Shown here one piece after another: positions 8,222-16,366 of a stretch of DNA of 31,296 nucleotides. The translations under genes and the position numbers were made by a program. The notes under the pieces are model-generated. The model saw nothing but the letters and a program-made list of their open reading frames with translations, was not told where the DNA came from and did not search any database. This DNA comes from UBA7803 sp036381275 (GTDB taxonomy: Bacteria; Pseudomonadota; Gammaproteobacteria; Pseudomonadales; Azotimanducaceae): the NCBI GenBank assembly GCA_036381275.1, contig DASVDC010000118.1:1-31296 (forward strand), in the 5' to 3' direction. Numbering within the stretch: position 1 is the stretch's first letter; every line of letters starts with the position of its first letter.

Positions 8222-9169
8222 ATGACGATCGGAAGCCGACCAACGGGCACGTGCGCTCGGCTGACCGCGACCGTGGCGCTCTCCCTCACGGTGCTGCTCG
8301 CGGGCTGTCAGGGGCTGGCCACGCGTTCGGCCGCACGCCATGGCCCGGTGCTGCCGGAGTCGACGCCCGCGCCGGTGCCCGCGCCGGTGCCCGCGCCGGT
8401 GATCGCCGAGTCGTCGCAGCCGGAGCCGCCGGTGGCGGTGGTGCTGTCGGCGGATACCGCACCCTACCGTTCCGTCGCCGACGCGCTGGGCGACGGGGAG
8501 TGGCGGCGTTTCGTGTTGACGGCGGACAACGGCCCGGAGGTGCTCGCGGCGCTCCGCGCGAGCGGCGCCCGTCGGGCGATCGCGATCGGTCAGCAGGCGC
8601 TGGCGTTGCTGGCGAACCAGCCGCTCGACATCGCGTACTGCCAGGTTTTCGACGCGCCGCCGGAGCTGCGGGCCGGCCACCGCGGCGTGGCCGCGCTCCC
8701 CGATTGGGGCGCGCAGCTCGATGCCTGGCGGCGGCTGCAACCGGATCTCGAGGTGATCGGCGTGATCACCGGCACCGCGCACGGCGGGATCGTCGCGGAG
8801 CTGGAATCGGCGGCCGCGCCCCGCGCGATCACCGTCCACCACGCCGTGGCGCGCTCCGACCGCGAGCTGCTGTTCCTGTTCCGGCGGATGGTCCCGGAGC
8901 TCGACGGCTTTCTGCTGTACCCCGACACCAGCGTGCTGAGCCCGCGGGCGATTCGCCAGCTGCTCGCGTACGCGGCGAAGCACGATGTGCGCGTGCTCAC
9001 CTACAACCGGCCGATCTTCGAGCTGGGAGCGGCGCTGCTCGCGACGGTCGATCCGGCGGAAGTCGCGCGGCAGGTGGTGCTCGCGCTCGACGCCGGCGGC
9101 ACCGGCGAGACGCCGCTCGAGCGGGTACGACTGCAGAGCGCCGGCCCGAGCCGCGGCAGCGGGCAATGA
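8222..9169 (+). CDS. Lipoprotein with ABC-type substrate-binding-like fold
   Basis: This 315-residue protein starts with a lipoprotein signal: hydrophobic ALSLTVLLAGC with the lipid-accepting cysteine at C29. A proline-rich linker with three PAPV repeats follows (about residues 46-58). The remaining 240 residues resemble the ABC_sub_bind family (periplasmic binding fold): alternating strands and helices, AIAIGQQALALL, GVITG, then LYPDTSVLSPRAIRQLL and VLTYNRPIFELGAALL near the end. No permease or ATPase gene is nearby. Its stop overlaps the start of the GGDEF-EAL gene (ATGA), so translation is probably coupled. I infer that it presents a ligand to that membrane protein rather than feeding transport. 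The ligand is unknown. Confidence 0.75.
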   Translation: MTIGSRPTGTCARLTATVALSLTVLLAGCQGLATRSAARHGPVLPESTPAPVPAPVPAPVIAESSQPEPPVAVVLSADTAPYRSVADALGDGEWRRFVLTADNGPEVLAALRASGARRAIAIGQQALALLANQPLDIAYCQVFDAPPELRAGHRGVAALPDWGAQLDAWRRLQPDLEVIGVITGTAHGGIVAELESAAAPRAITVHHAVARSDRELLFLFRRMVPELDGFLLYPDTSVLSPRAIRQLLAYAAKHDVRVLTYNRPIFELGAALLATVDPAEVARQVVLALDAGGTGETPLERVRLQSAGPSRGSGQ

Positions 9170-11307
9170 CGGCGCCGGCCGAATCCGCGCACGAAGAGCA
9201 GGCACGCCGCGGCACCCGCCGGCGCCACCGGACGCTGGTCGGCGAGCTGCTGCTGACCCAGCTCGCGTTCGCGGCGGTGGTCGGCGTGGTGGCGGTCGTC
9301 AGCGTCTGGTCGGTGGCGAGCTGGGTCGTGCGGGACAACCTCTCGACGTGGGCGCAGCAGTGGATCGAGGAGCTCGACACACTCGGAGCCACTCTGTATC
9401 TCGCCGAGGAGCCCGACCGTTTCCTGCAGATCGAACGGTACGTGGCCAAGTTCCCGGAGATCGCGTTCGTGCGCTACTACGAGCCGGACGGTACCGTGCG
9501 CTTCGCGGACGGTCCGGACGCCGTGCTGGCCGGGACTCCGGCGCTTACCGCCGAAGCCCTGGCGGCCCTGCGCGCGCGGCCGCTGGACGACGCCTATCTG
9601 TACGACGAGACGTCGCTCGCGCCGCTGGTGCGCCTCTGCGGCGCGATCCGCGTGACCTCGATGGCGTCGGACGGCCTGTTCGACGTCGAAACCCTCGACC
9701 AGGCCGAGCTTCGCTCGGAGGTGGTGGGCTTCGTTGAGCTCGGGCTCGATTACGCCCGCTACGACCGGCAGCTCGCCGACAGCGTGCTGACCGGCAGCGC
9801 CGTCACCGCCGCGACCTTTCTGCTGCTGATGCTCACCGGCTGGATTCTGCTGCGGCGGGCGATGCAGCCGCTGGTCGACCTGCAGGCGCCGCTGCAGCAG
9901 CTCGCCGACGGTGCGTCCCGGATAGACGTGCCGGCCTCGCACCACCGCGAGATCATCGCCATCGCGCGGGCGGTGCGGCGGGCGGCGTCGCGGATCCGCC
10001 AGCGCGACCGGACCCTCCGGCGGCTCGCGAATTACGACGCACTCACCGGACTGCCGAACCGGCGCCACTTCGAGGACCTGCTGGCGGCGGAGCTGATCCT
10101 GCCGGCCGACGAAACGCGTCCGGGCGCGCTGCTGTTCCTCGACCTGGACCACTTCAAGTACATCAACGACACCCTGGGCCATACCGCCGGCGACCTGGTG
10201 CTGCGGCAGGTGGCGTCCCGCCTCGAAGCCGCGCTCGATGACGACGGCGTGGTGGCCCGCTTCGGCGGGGACGAGTTCATGCTGCTGCTGCGGCAGGTGG
10301 ACGCGGCGCACGCGATGCAGATCGCCGAGCGGCTGCTCGCGGAGATCGCCGATTACCCGGTGGTCTGCGAACACCGCTCGTTCAGCCTGCACGCCAGCAT
10401 CGGCCTGACGCTGATCCGCCGGCCGTACCGGGTCGACGAACTGCTCGCGCAGGCGGATCTGGCGTGTCACGAGGCGAAGGCGGACGGCCGCAACACGATC
10501 CGCGTGTTCGAGCCCGACGCGGGTGCGGTGCAGGTTCTCGAGACCGATCTGAGCCAGCTCGAGAAGCTCAAGCGCGCGTTGCGCGAGGATCACTTCGTGC
10601 TGTACTACCAGCCGATCGTGCACCTGGCCTCCGGCGAGATCAGCCATTACGAAGTGCTGCTGCGCCTGGACGACGACGGCGTGCTGCTCGAGCCGGGCAG
10701 CTTCCTGCCCGCGGCGGCGCGCTTCGGCCTGATGCCGGAAGTGGACCGTTGGGTGATTCGTCGTGCGTTCACCGAGCTGGCGCAGTTGCGACGCAGCCGT
10801 CCCCGATTGCGATTCGCGATCAACGTCTCCGGCGCGAGTTTCGCCGATGGGCACCTCGACACGTTCGTCGGCGAGGAGCTCGAGTCGTGCGACCTGCCGC
10901 CGGAAGCGGTGTTGTTCGAGATCACCGAGCAGGTGGCGGTGGGCAGCTTCGCCGATGCGGCCCGGCAGATCCGGGCGCTGATGGCGCTCGGCTTCGAGTT
11001 CGCGATCGACGACTTCGGTGCCGGCTACAGCTCGCTGAACTACCTGAAGCAGCTACCGATGCAGTACATCAAGATCGACGGCGCGTTCGTCGGCCGCCTG
11101 ATGGACAGCCCGGTGGACCAGGTCATCGTGCGTGCGATCGCCGACATCGCCCGCTCGCTCGGCAAGCAGACGGTCGCGGAATTCGTCGGCAGCGCCGCGG
11201 TGATGGCGCTGCTGACCAAGCTCGGGATCGACTACGCGCAGGGCTACCACGTCGGTCGCCCGGCGCCGGCCGTGGCGGAGCGGCCGAAGCGCCGCGCAGC
11301 CGGTTGA
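9166..11307 (+). CDS. Membrane-bound diguanylate cyclase/phosphodiesterase (GGDEF-EAL)
   Basis: This 713-residue protein is predicted to make and/or degrade cyclic di-GMP. Transmembrane segment 1 spans about residues 27-49. A periplasmic sensor region runs to about 205, and transmembrane segment 2 spans about 209-228. A short HAMP-like linker leads to the GGDEF domain (intact GGDEF at 367-371) and the EAL domain. The EAL signature reads EVLLR (E496). INVSG, FEITEQ, DDFGAG (D615-D616) and KIDGAFV are preserved, so phosphodiesterase activity looks possible. No RxxD inhibitory site precedes GGDEF. It overlaps the lipoprotein gene by 4 bp. The GGDEF and EAL calls are firm; which activity dominates cannot be read from sequence. 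Confidence 0.93.
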   Translation: MTAPAESAHEEQARRGTRRRHRTLVGELLLTQLAFAAVVGVVAVVSVWSVASWVVRDNLSTWAQQWIEELDTLGATLYLAEEPDRFLQIERYVAKFPEIAFVRYYEPDGTVRFADGPDAVLAGTPALTAEALAALRARPLDDAYLYDETSLAPLVRLCGAIRVTSMASDGLFDVETLDQAELRSEVVGFVELGLDYARYDRQLADSVLTGSAVTAATFLLLMLTGWILLRRAMQPLVDLQAPLQQLADGASRIDVPASHHREIIAIARAVRRAASRIRQRDRTLRRLANYDALTGLPNRRHFEDLLAAELILPADETRPGALLFLDLDHFKYINDTLGHTAGDLVLRQVASRLEAALDDDGVVARFGGDEFMLLLRQVDAAHAMQIAERLLAEIADYPVVCEHRSFSLHASIGLTLIRRPYRVDELLAQADLACHEAKADGRNTIRVFEPDAGAVQVLETDLSQLEKLKRALREDHFVLYYQPIVHLASGEISHYEVLLRLDDDGVLLEPGSFLPAAARFGLMPEVDRWVIRRAFTELAQLRRSRPRLRFAINVSGASFADGHLDTFVGEELESCDLPPEAVLFEITEQVAVGSFADAARQIRALMALGFEFAIDDFGAGYSSLNYLKQLPMQYIKIDGAFVGRLMDSPVDQVIVRAIADIARSLGKQTVAEFVGSAAVMALLTKLGIDYAQGYHVGRPAPAVAERPKRRAAG

Positions 11308-11326
11308 CCCGGCGCCTGCCGCTCGG

Positions 11327-12556
11327 TCAGAACAGCACGCGCGCCCGGATGGTCGACGGCACTTCGCGCAGCGACTTCAGCACCGGCTCGGAGTACGCGG
11401 CCTCGATGTCCACCACGACGTAGCCGATGCGCGCGTTGGTCTGCAGATACTGCCCGGCCACGTTGACCTTGTGGTCCGCCAGCACCTGGTTGATCGCCGA
11501 CATCACGCCGGGCACGTTGTGGTGGATGTGCAGCAGGCGGTGCTGCCCGGGGTGCTCGGGCAGCGCGACCTCTGGGAAATTCACGGCCGACAGCGTGGAG
11601 CCGTTGTCGCTGTAGCGCACCAGCTTGTCGGAGACCTCGAGCCCGATGTTCTCCTGGGCCTCCTGGGTGCTGCCGCCGACGTGGGGCGTCAGGATCACGT
11701 TGTCGAGCCCGCGCAGCGGCGACTCGAACGGCTCGTCGTTGGACTTCGGCTCCTGCGGGAACACGTCGATCGCCGCGCCGAGGAGCTGCCCCGCTTTCAG
11801 CCGCGCCGCCAGCGCGTCGAGATCGATCACGTTGCCCCGGGAGGCGTTGATCAGCACCGCTTCGGGCTTCATCAGCGCGAGCATCTCCGCATCGATCATG
11901 TTGCGGGTCTGCGGCGTAGCGGGCACGTGCAGCGTGACCACGTCCGCCGTCCGGAGCAGCTCCGGCAGGCTCTCGAGCTGGCGGGCGTTGCCCATGTTCA
12001 GCTTCTTCACGACGTCGTAGAACACGACGCGCATGCCGATGCTTTCCGCCAGCACGCCGAGCTGGGAGCCGATGTTGCCGTAGCCGATCACGCCGAGCGT
12101 CTTGCCGCGTGCCTCGTAGGAGGACTTGGCGGACTTGCGCCACTCGCCGCGGTGCATCCGGGCGCTCTTCTCCGGGACGCCGCGCAGCAGCAGGATGGCT
12201 TCCGCGAGCACCAGCTCGGCGACGCTGCGCGTGTTCGAGTACGGCGCGTTGAACACCGGCACCCCGGCGAGCATCGCGGCGGTGAGGTCGACCTGGTTCG
12301 TCCCGATGCAGAAGCAGCCGATGGCGATCAGCCGGCGCGCCGCGGCGATCGCGGCCGCATCCACCTGGGTGCGGGAACGGATGCCGAGCATGTGCACGTC
12401 GGCGATCGCCCGGATGAGATCCTCGCCCTGCAGCGCGTGGCCGAGCGCGGTGACGTTGGTGTAGCCGGCGCTTCGCAGGTTTTCGGCCGCGGACGGGTGG
12501 ATGCCCTCGAGCAGCAGAATGCGGATCTTGTCCCTGTCGAACGAGGTGGTGGGCAC
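11327..12556 (-). CDS. serA: D-3-phosphoglycerate dehydrogenase
   Basis: This enzyme oxidises 3-phosphoglycerate to 3-phosphohydroxypyruvate, the first step of serine synthesis. Known bacterial homologues also reduce 2-oxoglutarate to D-2-hydroxyglutarate. The product has 409 residues, as in E. coli (410), and is highly similar along its length. The NAD-binding GYGNIG starts at G158. The catalytic set is visible as INASRG (Arg), FPQEP (Glu) and LTPHVGGS (His). A C-terminal ACT domain (about 335-409) includes HIHHNVPG, matching the serine-feedback domain. The start is GTG at 12556, which aligns with the family N-terminus. It is divergent from the D-2-hydroxyglutarate dehydrogenase across 65 bp and convergent with the GGDEF-EAL gene across 19 bp. 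Confidence 0.97.
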   Translation of the reverse strand: MPTTSFDRDKIRILLLEGIHPSAAENLRSAGYTNVTALGHALQGEDLIRAIADVHMLGIRSRTQVDAAAIAAARRLIAIGCFCIGTNQVDLTAAMLAGVPVFNAPYSNTRSVAELVLAEAILLLRGVPEKSARMHRGEWRKSAKSSYEARGKTLGVIGYGNIGSQLGVLAESIGMRVVFYDVVKKLNMGNARQLESLPELLRTADVVTLHVPATPQTRNMIDAEMLALMKPEAVLINASRGNVIDLDALAARLKAGQLLGAAIDVFPQEPKSNDEPFESPLRGLDNVILTPHVGGSTQEAQENIGLEVSDKLVRYSDNGSTLSAVNFPEVALPEHPGQHRLLHIHHNVPGVMSAINQVLADHKVNVAGQYLQTNARIGYVVVDIEAAYSEPVLKSLREVPSTIRARVLF

Positions 12557-12562
12557 GGCGTG

Positions 12563-12593
12563 TTGGGTCCCGAATCGGAAGGGCGCCTATACT
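12563..12593 (+). promoter_or_regulatory. Putative promoter for the D-2-hydroxyglutarate dehydrogenase gene
   Basis: TATACT (12588-12593) is a five-of-six -10 box 28 bp upstream of the ATG. The best -35 candidate, TTGGGT (12563-12568), has a long 19-bp spacer. The element lies in the 65-bp divergent gap shared with serA, so joint regulation is possible. Confidence 0.45.
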
Positions 12594-12621
12594 AGCAGGC
12601 CCCATTCCGGCCGAGACGAAA

Positions 12622-14001
12622 ATGTCCCACGTGCTCGATGAGCGCCTTTCAATTCCGGTGCACCGGGATCCGGACACGCTCGCGCACTGGGGCCGCGACT
12701 GGACCCGTGCCTACGAGGTCGCGCCGAGCGCGGTGGTGTTTCCGGAATCGGTGGACGACGTGGTCGAGGTGGTGCGCGCCGCGAACGCGGGCGGATTCGC
12801 GCTGGTGCCGTCGGGTGGACGGACGGGGCTCTCCGGCGGCGCGGTGGCGAGTGCGGGCGAGGTGGTGGTCTCGTTCGACCGGATGAATCGGATCCTCGAC
12901 TTCGATCCGGCGGACCGGCTGGTGCGCTGCCAGGCGGGCGTGGTGACGCAGGTGCTGCAGCAGTACGCGGCGGAGCACGGGCTCTTCTATCCGGTGGACT
13001 TCGCGTCCGCCGGCTCGAGCCAGATCGGCGGCAACATCGCGACGAACGCGGGCGGCATCAAGGTGATCCGCTACGGCCTGACCCGCAACTGGATCGCCGG
13101 GCTCAAGGTCGTGACCGGCGCGGGTCAGGTACTGGAGCTGAACGGCGGGCTCGTGAAGAACGCCACCGGCTACGACCTGCGGCACCTGTTCATCGGTTCC
13201 GAGGGCACCCTCGGCTGCGTGGTGGAAGCCGACGTGCTGCTCGCCGCGCCGCCGGAGCCGCAGCTCGTGATGGTGCTCGGCGTCGGCCGGTTCCGGGATC
13301 TGCTGGCCGTGCTGGCCGCCTTCCAGCGGGTGCTGACCGTGTCGGCGTTCGAGTTCTTCTCGGAGCTCGCGCTGCAGAAGGTCACCGCGCACCGCGGCCT
13401 CGCCCGGCCGCTCGCCGATCCGGCGCCGTTCTACGCGCTGATCGAGTTCGACGAGAGCGCGGCCGAGCGCGCGATGCAGGCGTTCGAGCGCTGCGTCGCC
13501 GACGGGCTCGTCACCGACGGGGTGCTCGGCCAGTCCGAGACCCAGGCGCAGAACCTCTGGCAACTGCGCGAAGGGATCTCCGAGAGCATCGCCGGCTACA
13601 CGCCGTACAAGAACGACCTGTCGGTGCGCATCTCGCGGATGCCCGAGTTCCTCGACGAGGTCGACGCGCTGGTCCAGACGAGCTATCCCGATTTCGAGGT
13701 CTGCTGGTACGGCCACATCGGGGACGGCAACCTGCACCTGAACATCCTGAAGCCGGCGGCGATGAGCCAGCAGGACTTCTACCGGCGCTGTCATGCGATC
13801 AGCCCGAAGATCTTCGCGGCGGTCGCCGCGCGGGGCGGCAGCATTTCCGCGGAACACGGCGTCGGCCTTCTCAAGCGCGACTTCCTCTCCTACAGCCGTT
13901 CGGCGGAGGAGATTGCGCTCATGCGGTCCTTGAAGTCGGTCTTCGATCCTCGCGGTGTCATGAATCCTGGGAAGTTGTTTCCTCCTGTATCCGGGGGGTG
14001 A
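12622..14001 (+). CDS. FAD-linked D-2-hydroxyglutarate dehydrogenase
   Basis: This flavoenzyme probably oxidises D-2-hydroxyglutarate back to 2-oxoglutarate and passes electrons to an electron-transfer flavoprotein or quinone. It has 459 residues. The N-terminal FAD-binding domain of the GlcD/PCMH type has PSGGRTGLSGG and GGNIATNAGG. The C-terminal domain has H365-x-GDGNLH372 and AEHGVG (E411), the likely metal and substrate site. Glycolate oxidase GlcD and D-lactate dehydrogenase share this fold. The divergent neighbour serA favours D-2-hydroxyglutarate as substrate, since this pairing is established in Pseudomonas. The glcE and glcF partners expected for glycolate oxidase are absent. The ATG at 12622 fits the family N-terminus. 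Confidence 0.87.
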   Translation: MSHVLDERLSIPVHRDPDTLAHWGRDWTRAYEVAPSAVVFPESVDDVVEVVRAANAGGFALVPSGGRTGLSGGAVASAGEVVVSFDRMNRILDFDPADRLVRCQAGVVTQVLQQYAAEHGLFYPVDFASAGSSQIGGNIATNAGGIKVIRYGLTRNWIAGLKVVTGAGQVLELNGGLVKNATGYDLRHLFIGSEGTLGCVVEADVLLAAPPEPQLVMVLGVGRFRDLLAVLAAFQRVLTVSAFEFFSELALQKVTAHRGLARPLADPAPFYALIEFDESAAERAMQAFERCVADGLVTDGVLGQSETQAQNLWQLREGISESIAGYTPYKNDLSVRISRMPEFLDEVDALVQTSYPDFEVCWYGHIGDGNLHLNILKPAAMSQQDFYRRCHAISPKIFAAVAARGGSISAEHGVGLLKRDFLSYSRSAEEIALMRSLKSVFDPRGVMNPGKLFPPVSGG

Positions 14002-14030
14002 GGTATCGGCGCCGCGGGGTTGGCGGCTGC

Positions 14031-14098
14031 GGGCGGACGGCGCTTCGCGAGCTTCGCTCGCCCGAGCGGCTGAGCGAAGCCCGCGAGGCGTTCCGCCC
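14031..14098. repeat. Long imperfect hairpin between convergent genes
   Basis: The arm 14041-14059 (CGCTTCGCGAGCTTCGCTC) pairs with 14072-14090 with 17 of 19 positions complementary. Outside it, GGGCGGA (14031-14037) pairs with TCCGCCC (14092-14098). The loop is about 12 nt. It fills the 144-bp gap between the stops of the D-2-hydroxyglutarate dehydrogenase and rpiA genes, and may act as a bidirectional terminator or be a dispersed repeat. It has no U-tract and does not share the GTGGGA flank of the REP-like elements. Confidence 0.6.
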
Positions 14099-14145
14099 AC
14101 CCCGTCGTCGGCTCCGCGAACTCAAAGACCACACCAACCAAGCCG

Positions 14146-14811
14146 CTAGAAGGAGGAGACGCCCTCCGACGAGGCGATGAAGACGATATCCGCCGGGCGG
14201 ACGGCGAAGATGCCGTTGCAGACGGTGCCGACCAGGTTGTTGAGCGTCTGTTCCATTTCGACCGGGCGGGTGAGCTGCCAGCCGTGGACGTCGAGGATCA
14301 GGTTGCCGTTGTCGGTGACGAAGTCGTGGCGCAGTTCCGGGTGGCCGCCGAGGCGGCGGACCGCGCGGGCGACGAGCCCCCGGGCCATCGGGATCACCTC
14401 GATCGGGACCGGGAAGGTCCCGAGGACCGGAACGCGCTTCGACTCGTCGACGATGCAGACGAACTCGGCGGCCGCCTCGGCGACGATCTTCTCGCGGGTC
14501 AGCGCACCGCCGCCGCCCTTGATCATCTGCCGGGCGGCGTTGACTTCGTCGGCACCGTCGACGTAGATCGCCACGCCGTCCACTGCGTTCAGGTCGAGCA
14601 CGTTGATGCCGTGCCGGCGCAGCCGCTCGGCGCTCGCCTCGCTGCTCGCGACGGCGGCATCGAAGCGCCCACGCAGGCCCGCGAGCAGATCGATGAAGTG
14701 GTTGGCGGTCGAACCGGTGCCGATGCCGAGCACGGTGGACGGCTCGAGCTTCGGCTCGACGTAGGCGAGCGCCGCGGCGGCGGCACTGCGCTTCTGCTGA
14801 TCTTGCTTCAT
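14146..14811 (-). CDS. rpiA: Ribose-5-phosphate isomerase A
   Basis: This enzyme interconverts ribose 5-phosphate and ribulose 5-phosphate in the non-oxidative pentose phosphate pathway, upstream of transketolase. From the ATG at 14811 the product (MKQDQQKRSAA...) has 221 residues, typical of the family (E. coli 219). Signatures are GIGTGSTANHFI (phosphate loop), ASSEASAERL, YVDGADEVN and the catalytic KGGGGALTREKI. A longer in-frame reading from 14862 adds 17 basic residues that overlap the ilvA start and is not favoured. rpiA and ilvA are divergent, with start codons only about 31 bp apart, so their promoters must overlap each other or the opposite coding region. Confidence 0.96.
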   Translation of the reverse strand: MKQDQQKRSAAAAALAYVEPKLEPSTVLGIGTGSTANHFIDLLAGLRGRFDAAVASSEASAERLRRHGINVLDLNAVDGVAIYVDGADEVNAARQMIKGGGGALTREKIVAEAAAEFVCIVDESKRVPVLGTFPVPIEVIPMARGLVARAVRRLGGHPELRHDFVTDNGNLILDVHGWQLTRPVEMEQTLNNLVGTVCNGIFAVRPADIVFIASSEGVSSF

Positions 14812-14842
14812 ACTACCCCGTTTGCTCGATCGTCTGCGGACT

Positions 14843-16363
14843 ATGCTCGAACGGTACGTCAAGAAGATACTTTCGTCACGCGTCTACGACGTGGCCATCG
14901 AAACACCGCTGCAGCCGGCCCCCCGGCTGTCCGCCCGGCTCGGCCACCACGTGCTGCTGAAGCGCGAGGACATGCAGCCGGTGTTCTCGTTCAAGATCCG
15001 CGGCGGCTACAACAAGATCGCGCACCTCTCCGAGGAGGAGCAGGCGCGCGGGGTGATCGCGGCGTCCGCCGGCAACCACGCGCAGGGGGTCGCACTGGCC
15101 GCGCGCCGGCTCGGGCTCAAGGCCGTGATCGTGATGGGACGCAACACGCCGAGCATCAAGGTGAGCGCGGTGCGCGAGCTCGGCGCCCGCGTGGTGCTGC
15201 ACGGCGACGGGTTCGACGAAGCGAAGGCGCACGCCGACGAGCTGGTGGCCAGGCACGGCTATACGTTCGTGCACCCGTTCGACGACGTCGACGTGATCGC
15301 CGGCCAGGGCACCGTCGGCATGGAAATCATGAACCAGCACGCCCGCGCGCCGGATGCGATCTTCGTGCCCGTCGGCGGCGGCGGGCTGATCGCCGGTATC
15401 TCGGCGTACGTGAAATACCTCTCTCCCCGCACCCGTGTGATCGGCGTCGAGTGTGAAGGCTCGGCGTGTCTCGCGGCGGCGATGAAGGCCGGCCGCCGGG
15501 TCAAGCTGCCCTACGAGTCGCTGGACCTGTTCGCCGACGGCGTGTCGGTCGCGCAGGTCGGCCGGGAAACCTTCAAGGTCGCACGCCGCTGCGTCGATCA
15601 GGTGATCACCGTCAGCACCGACGAGATCTGTGCCGCCGTGAAGGATCTGTTCGACGAGACACGCGCCATAGCGGAGCCGTCGGGCGCGCTGGCGGTGGCC
15701 GGCATGAAGCGCTACGTCGAAGCCGCCGGCGACGAGCGTGGCCGGAGTCTCGTGGCGGTGGTGAGCGGAGCGAACGTGAACTTCGACCGGCTGCGGCACA
15801 TCTCCGAGCGCGCCGAGGTGGGCGAGCAGCGCGAGATCATCCTGGGCGTGACCATTCCCGAGGAGCCCGGCAGCTTCCGGCGCTTCTGCAGCACGCTCGG
15901 GCGACGCTCGGTCAGCGAGTTCAACTACCGGTACGCGAACGACAACGAAGCCCACGTCTACGTGGGGCTGCTGGTCTCGGCGCCGGACGACCGGCGCACG
16001 GTGATCACGGAGCTCGAAGAGGCCGGCTATCGCGTTCAGGACATGACCGAGAACGAGGCGGCCAAGCTGCACGTGCGCCACATGGTGGGCGGCCGCACGC
16101 TGGGCGGCAAGAGCGAGCTGCTCTACCGGTTCGAGTTCCCGGAACGTCCCGGGGCGCTCCTGAAGTTCCTGTCGGTGCTCGGCAATCAGTGGAACATCAC
16201 GATGTTCCACTACCGCAATCACGGTGCCGCGTTCGGCCGGGTGCTGGTGGGATTCGAGGCGGCCGAGGCGGATCGGCGCCATCTGACCGCGTATCTCGAG
16301 CGGGTCGGCTACCGGTACTGGGAAGAGACGGACAACCCGGCGTACCGGCTGTTCCTGCGCTGA
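14843..16363 (+). CDS. ilvA: Threonine ammonia-lyase, biosynthetic
   Basis: This PLP enzyme deaminates threonine to 2-oxobutanoate, the first committed step to isoleucine. From the ATG at 14843 the product has 506 residues (E. coli 514). K51 in FSFKIRGGYNK is the PLP lysine. SAGNHAQGV and VGGGGLIAG bind substrate and PLP phosphate. Two C-terminal ACT-like domains (about 325-506; EEPGSFRRFCS and ERPGALLKFLS) are the isoleucine/valine-binding regulatory half, which marks the biosynthetic rather than the catabolic form. A TTG at 14822 would add seven residues. The stop lies 3 bp from the convergent def stop, so there is no room for a terminator between them. Confidence 0.96.
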   Translation: MLERYVKKILSSRVYDVAIETPLQPAPRLSARLGHHVLLKREDMQPVFSFKIRGGYNKIAHLSEEEQARGVIAASAGNHAQGVALAARRLGLKAVIVMGRNTPSIKVSAVRELGARVVLHGDGFDEAKAHADELVARHGYTFVHPFDDVDVIAGQGTVGMEIMNQHARAPDAIFVPVGGGGLIAGISAYVKYLSPRTRVIGVECEGSACLAAAMKAGRRVKLPYESLDLFADGVSVAQVGRETFKVARRCVDQVITVSTDEICAAVKDLFDETRAIAEPSGALAVAGMKRYVEAAGDERGRSLVAVVSGANVNFDRLRHISERAEVGEQREIILGVTIPEEPGSFRRFCSTLGRRSVSEFNYRYANDNEAHVYVGLLVSAPDDRRTVITELEEAGYRVQDMTENEAAKLHVRHMVGGRTLGGKSELLYRFEFPERPGALLKFLSVLGNQWNITMFHYRNHGAAFGRVLVGFEAAEADRRHLTAYLERVGYRYWEETDNPAYRLFLR

Positions 16364-16366
16364 CGG

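Noticed and set aside
8360..8402. CRISPR-like or minisatellite repeat
   Set aside because: This is a short PAPV codon repeat encoding the proline-rich linker of the lipoprotein. It has no spacers.
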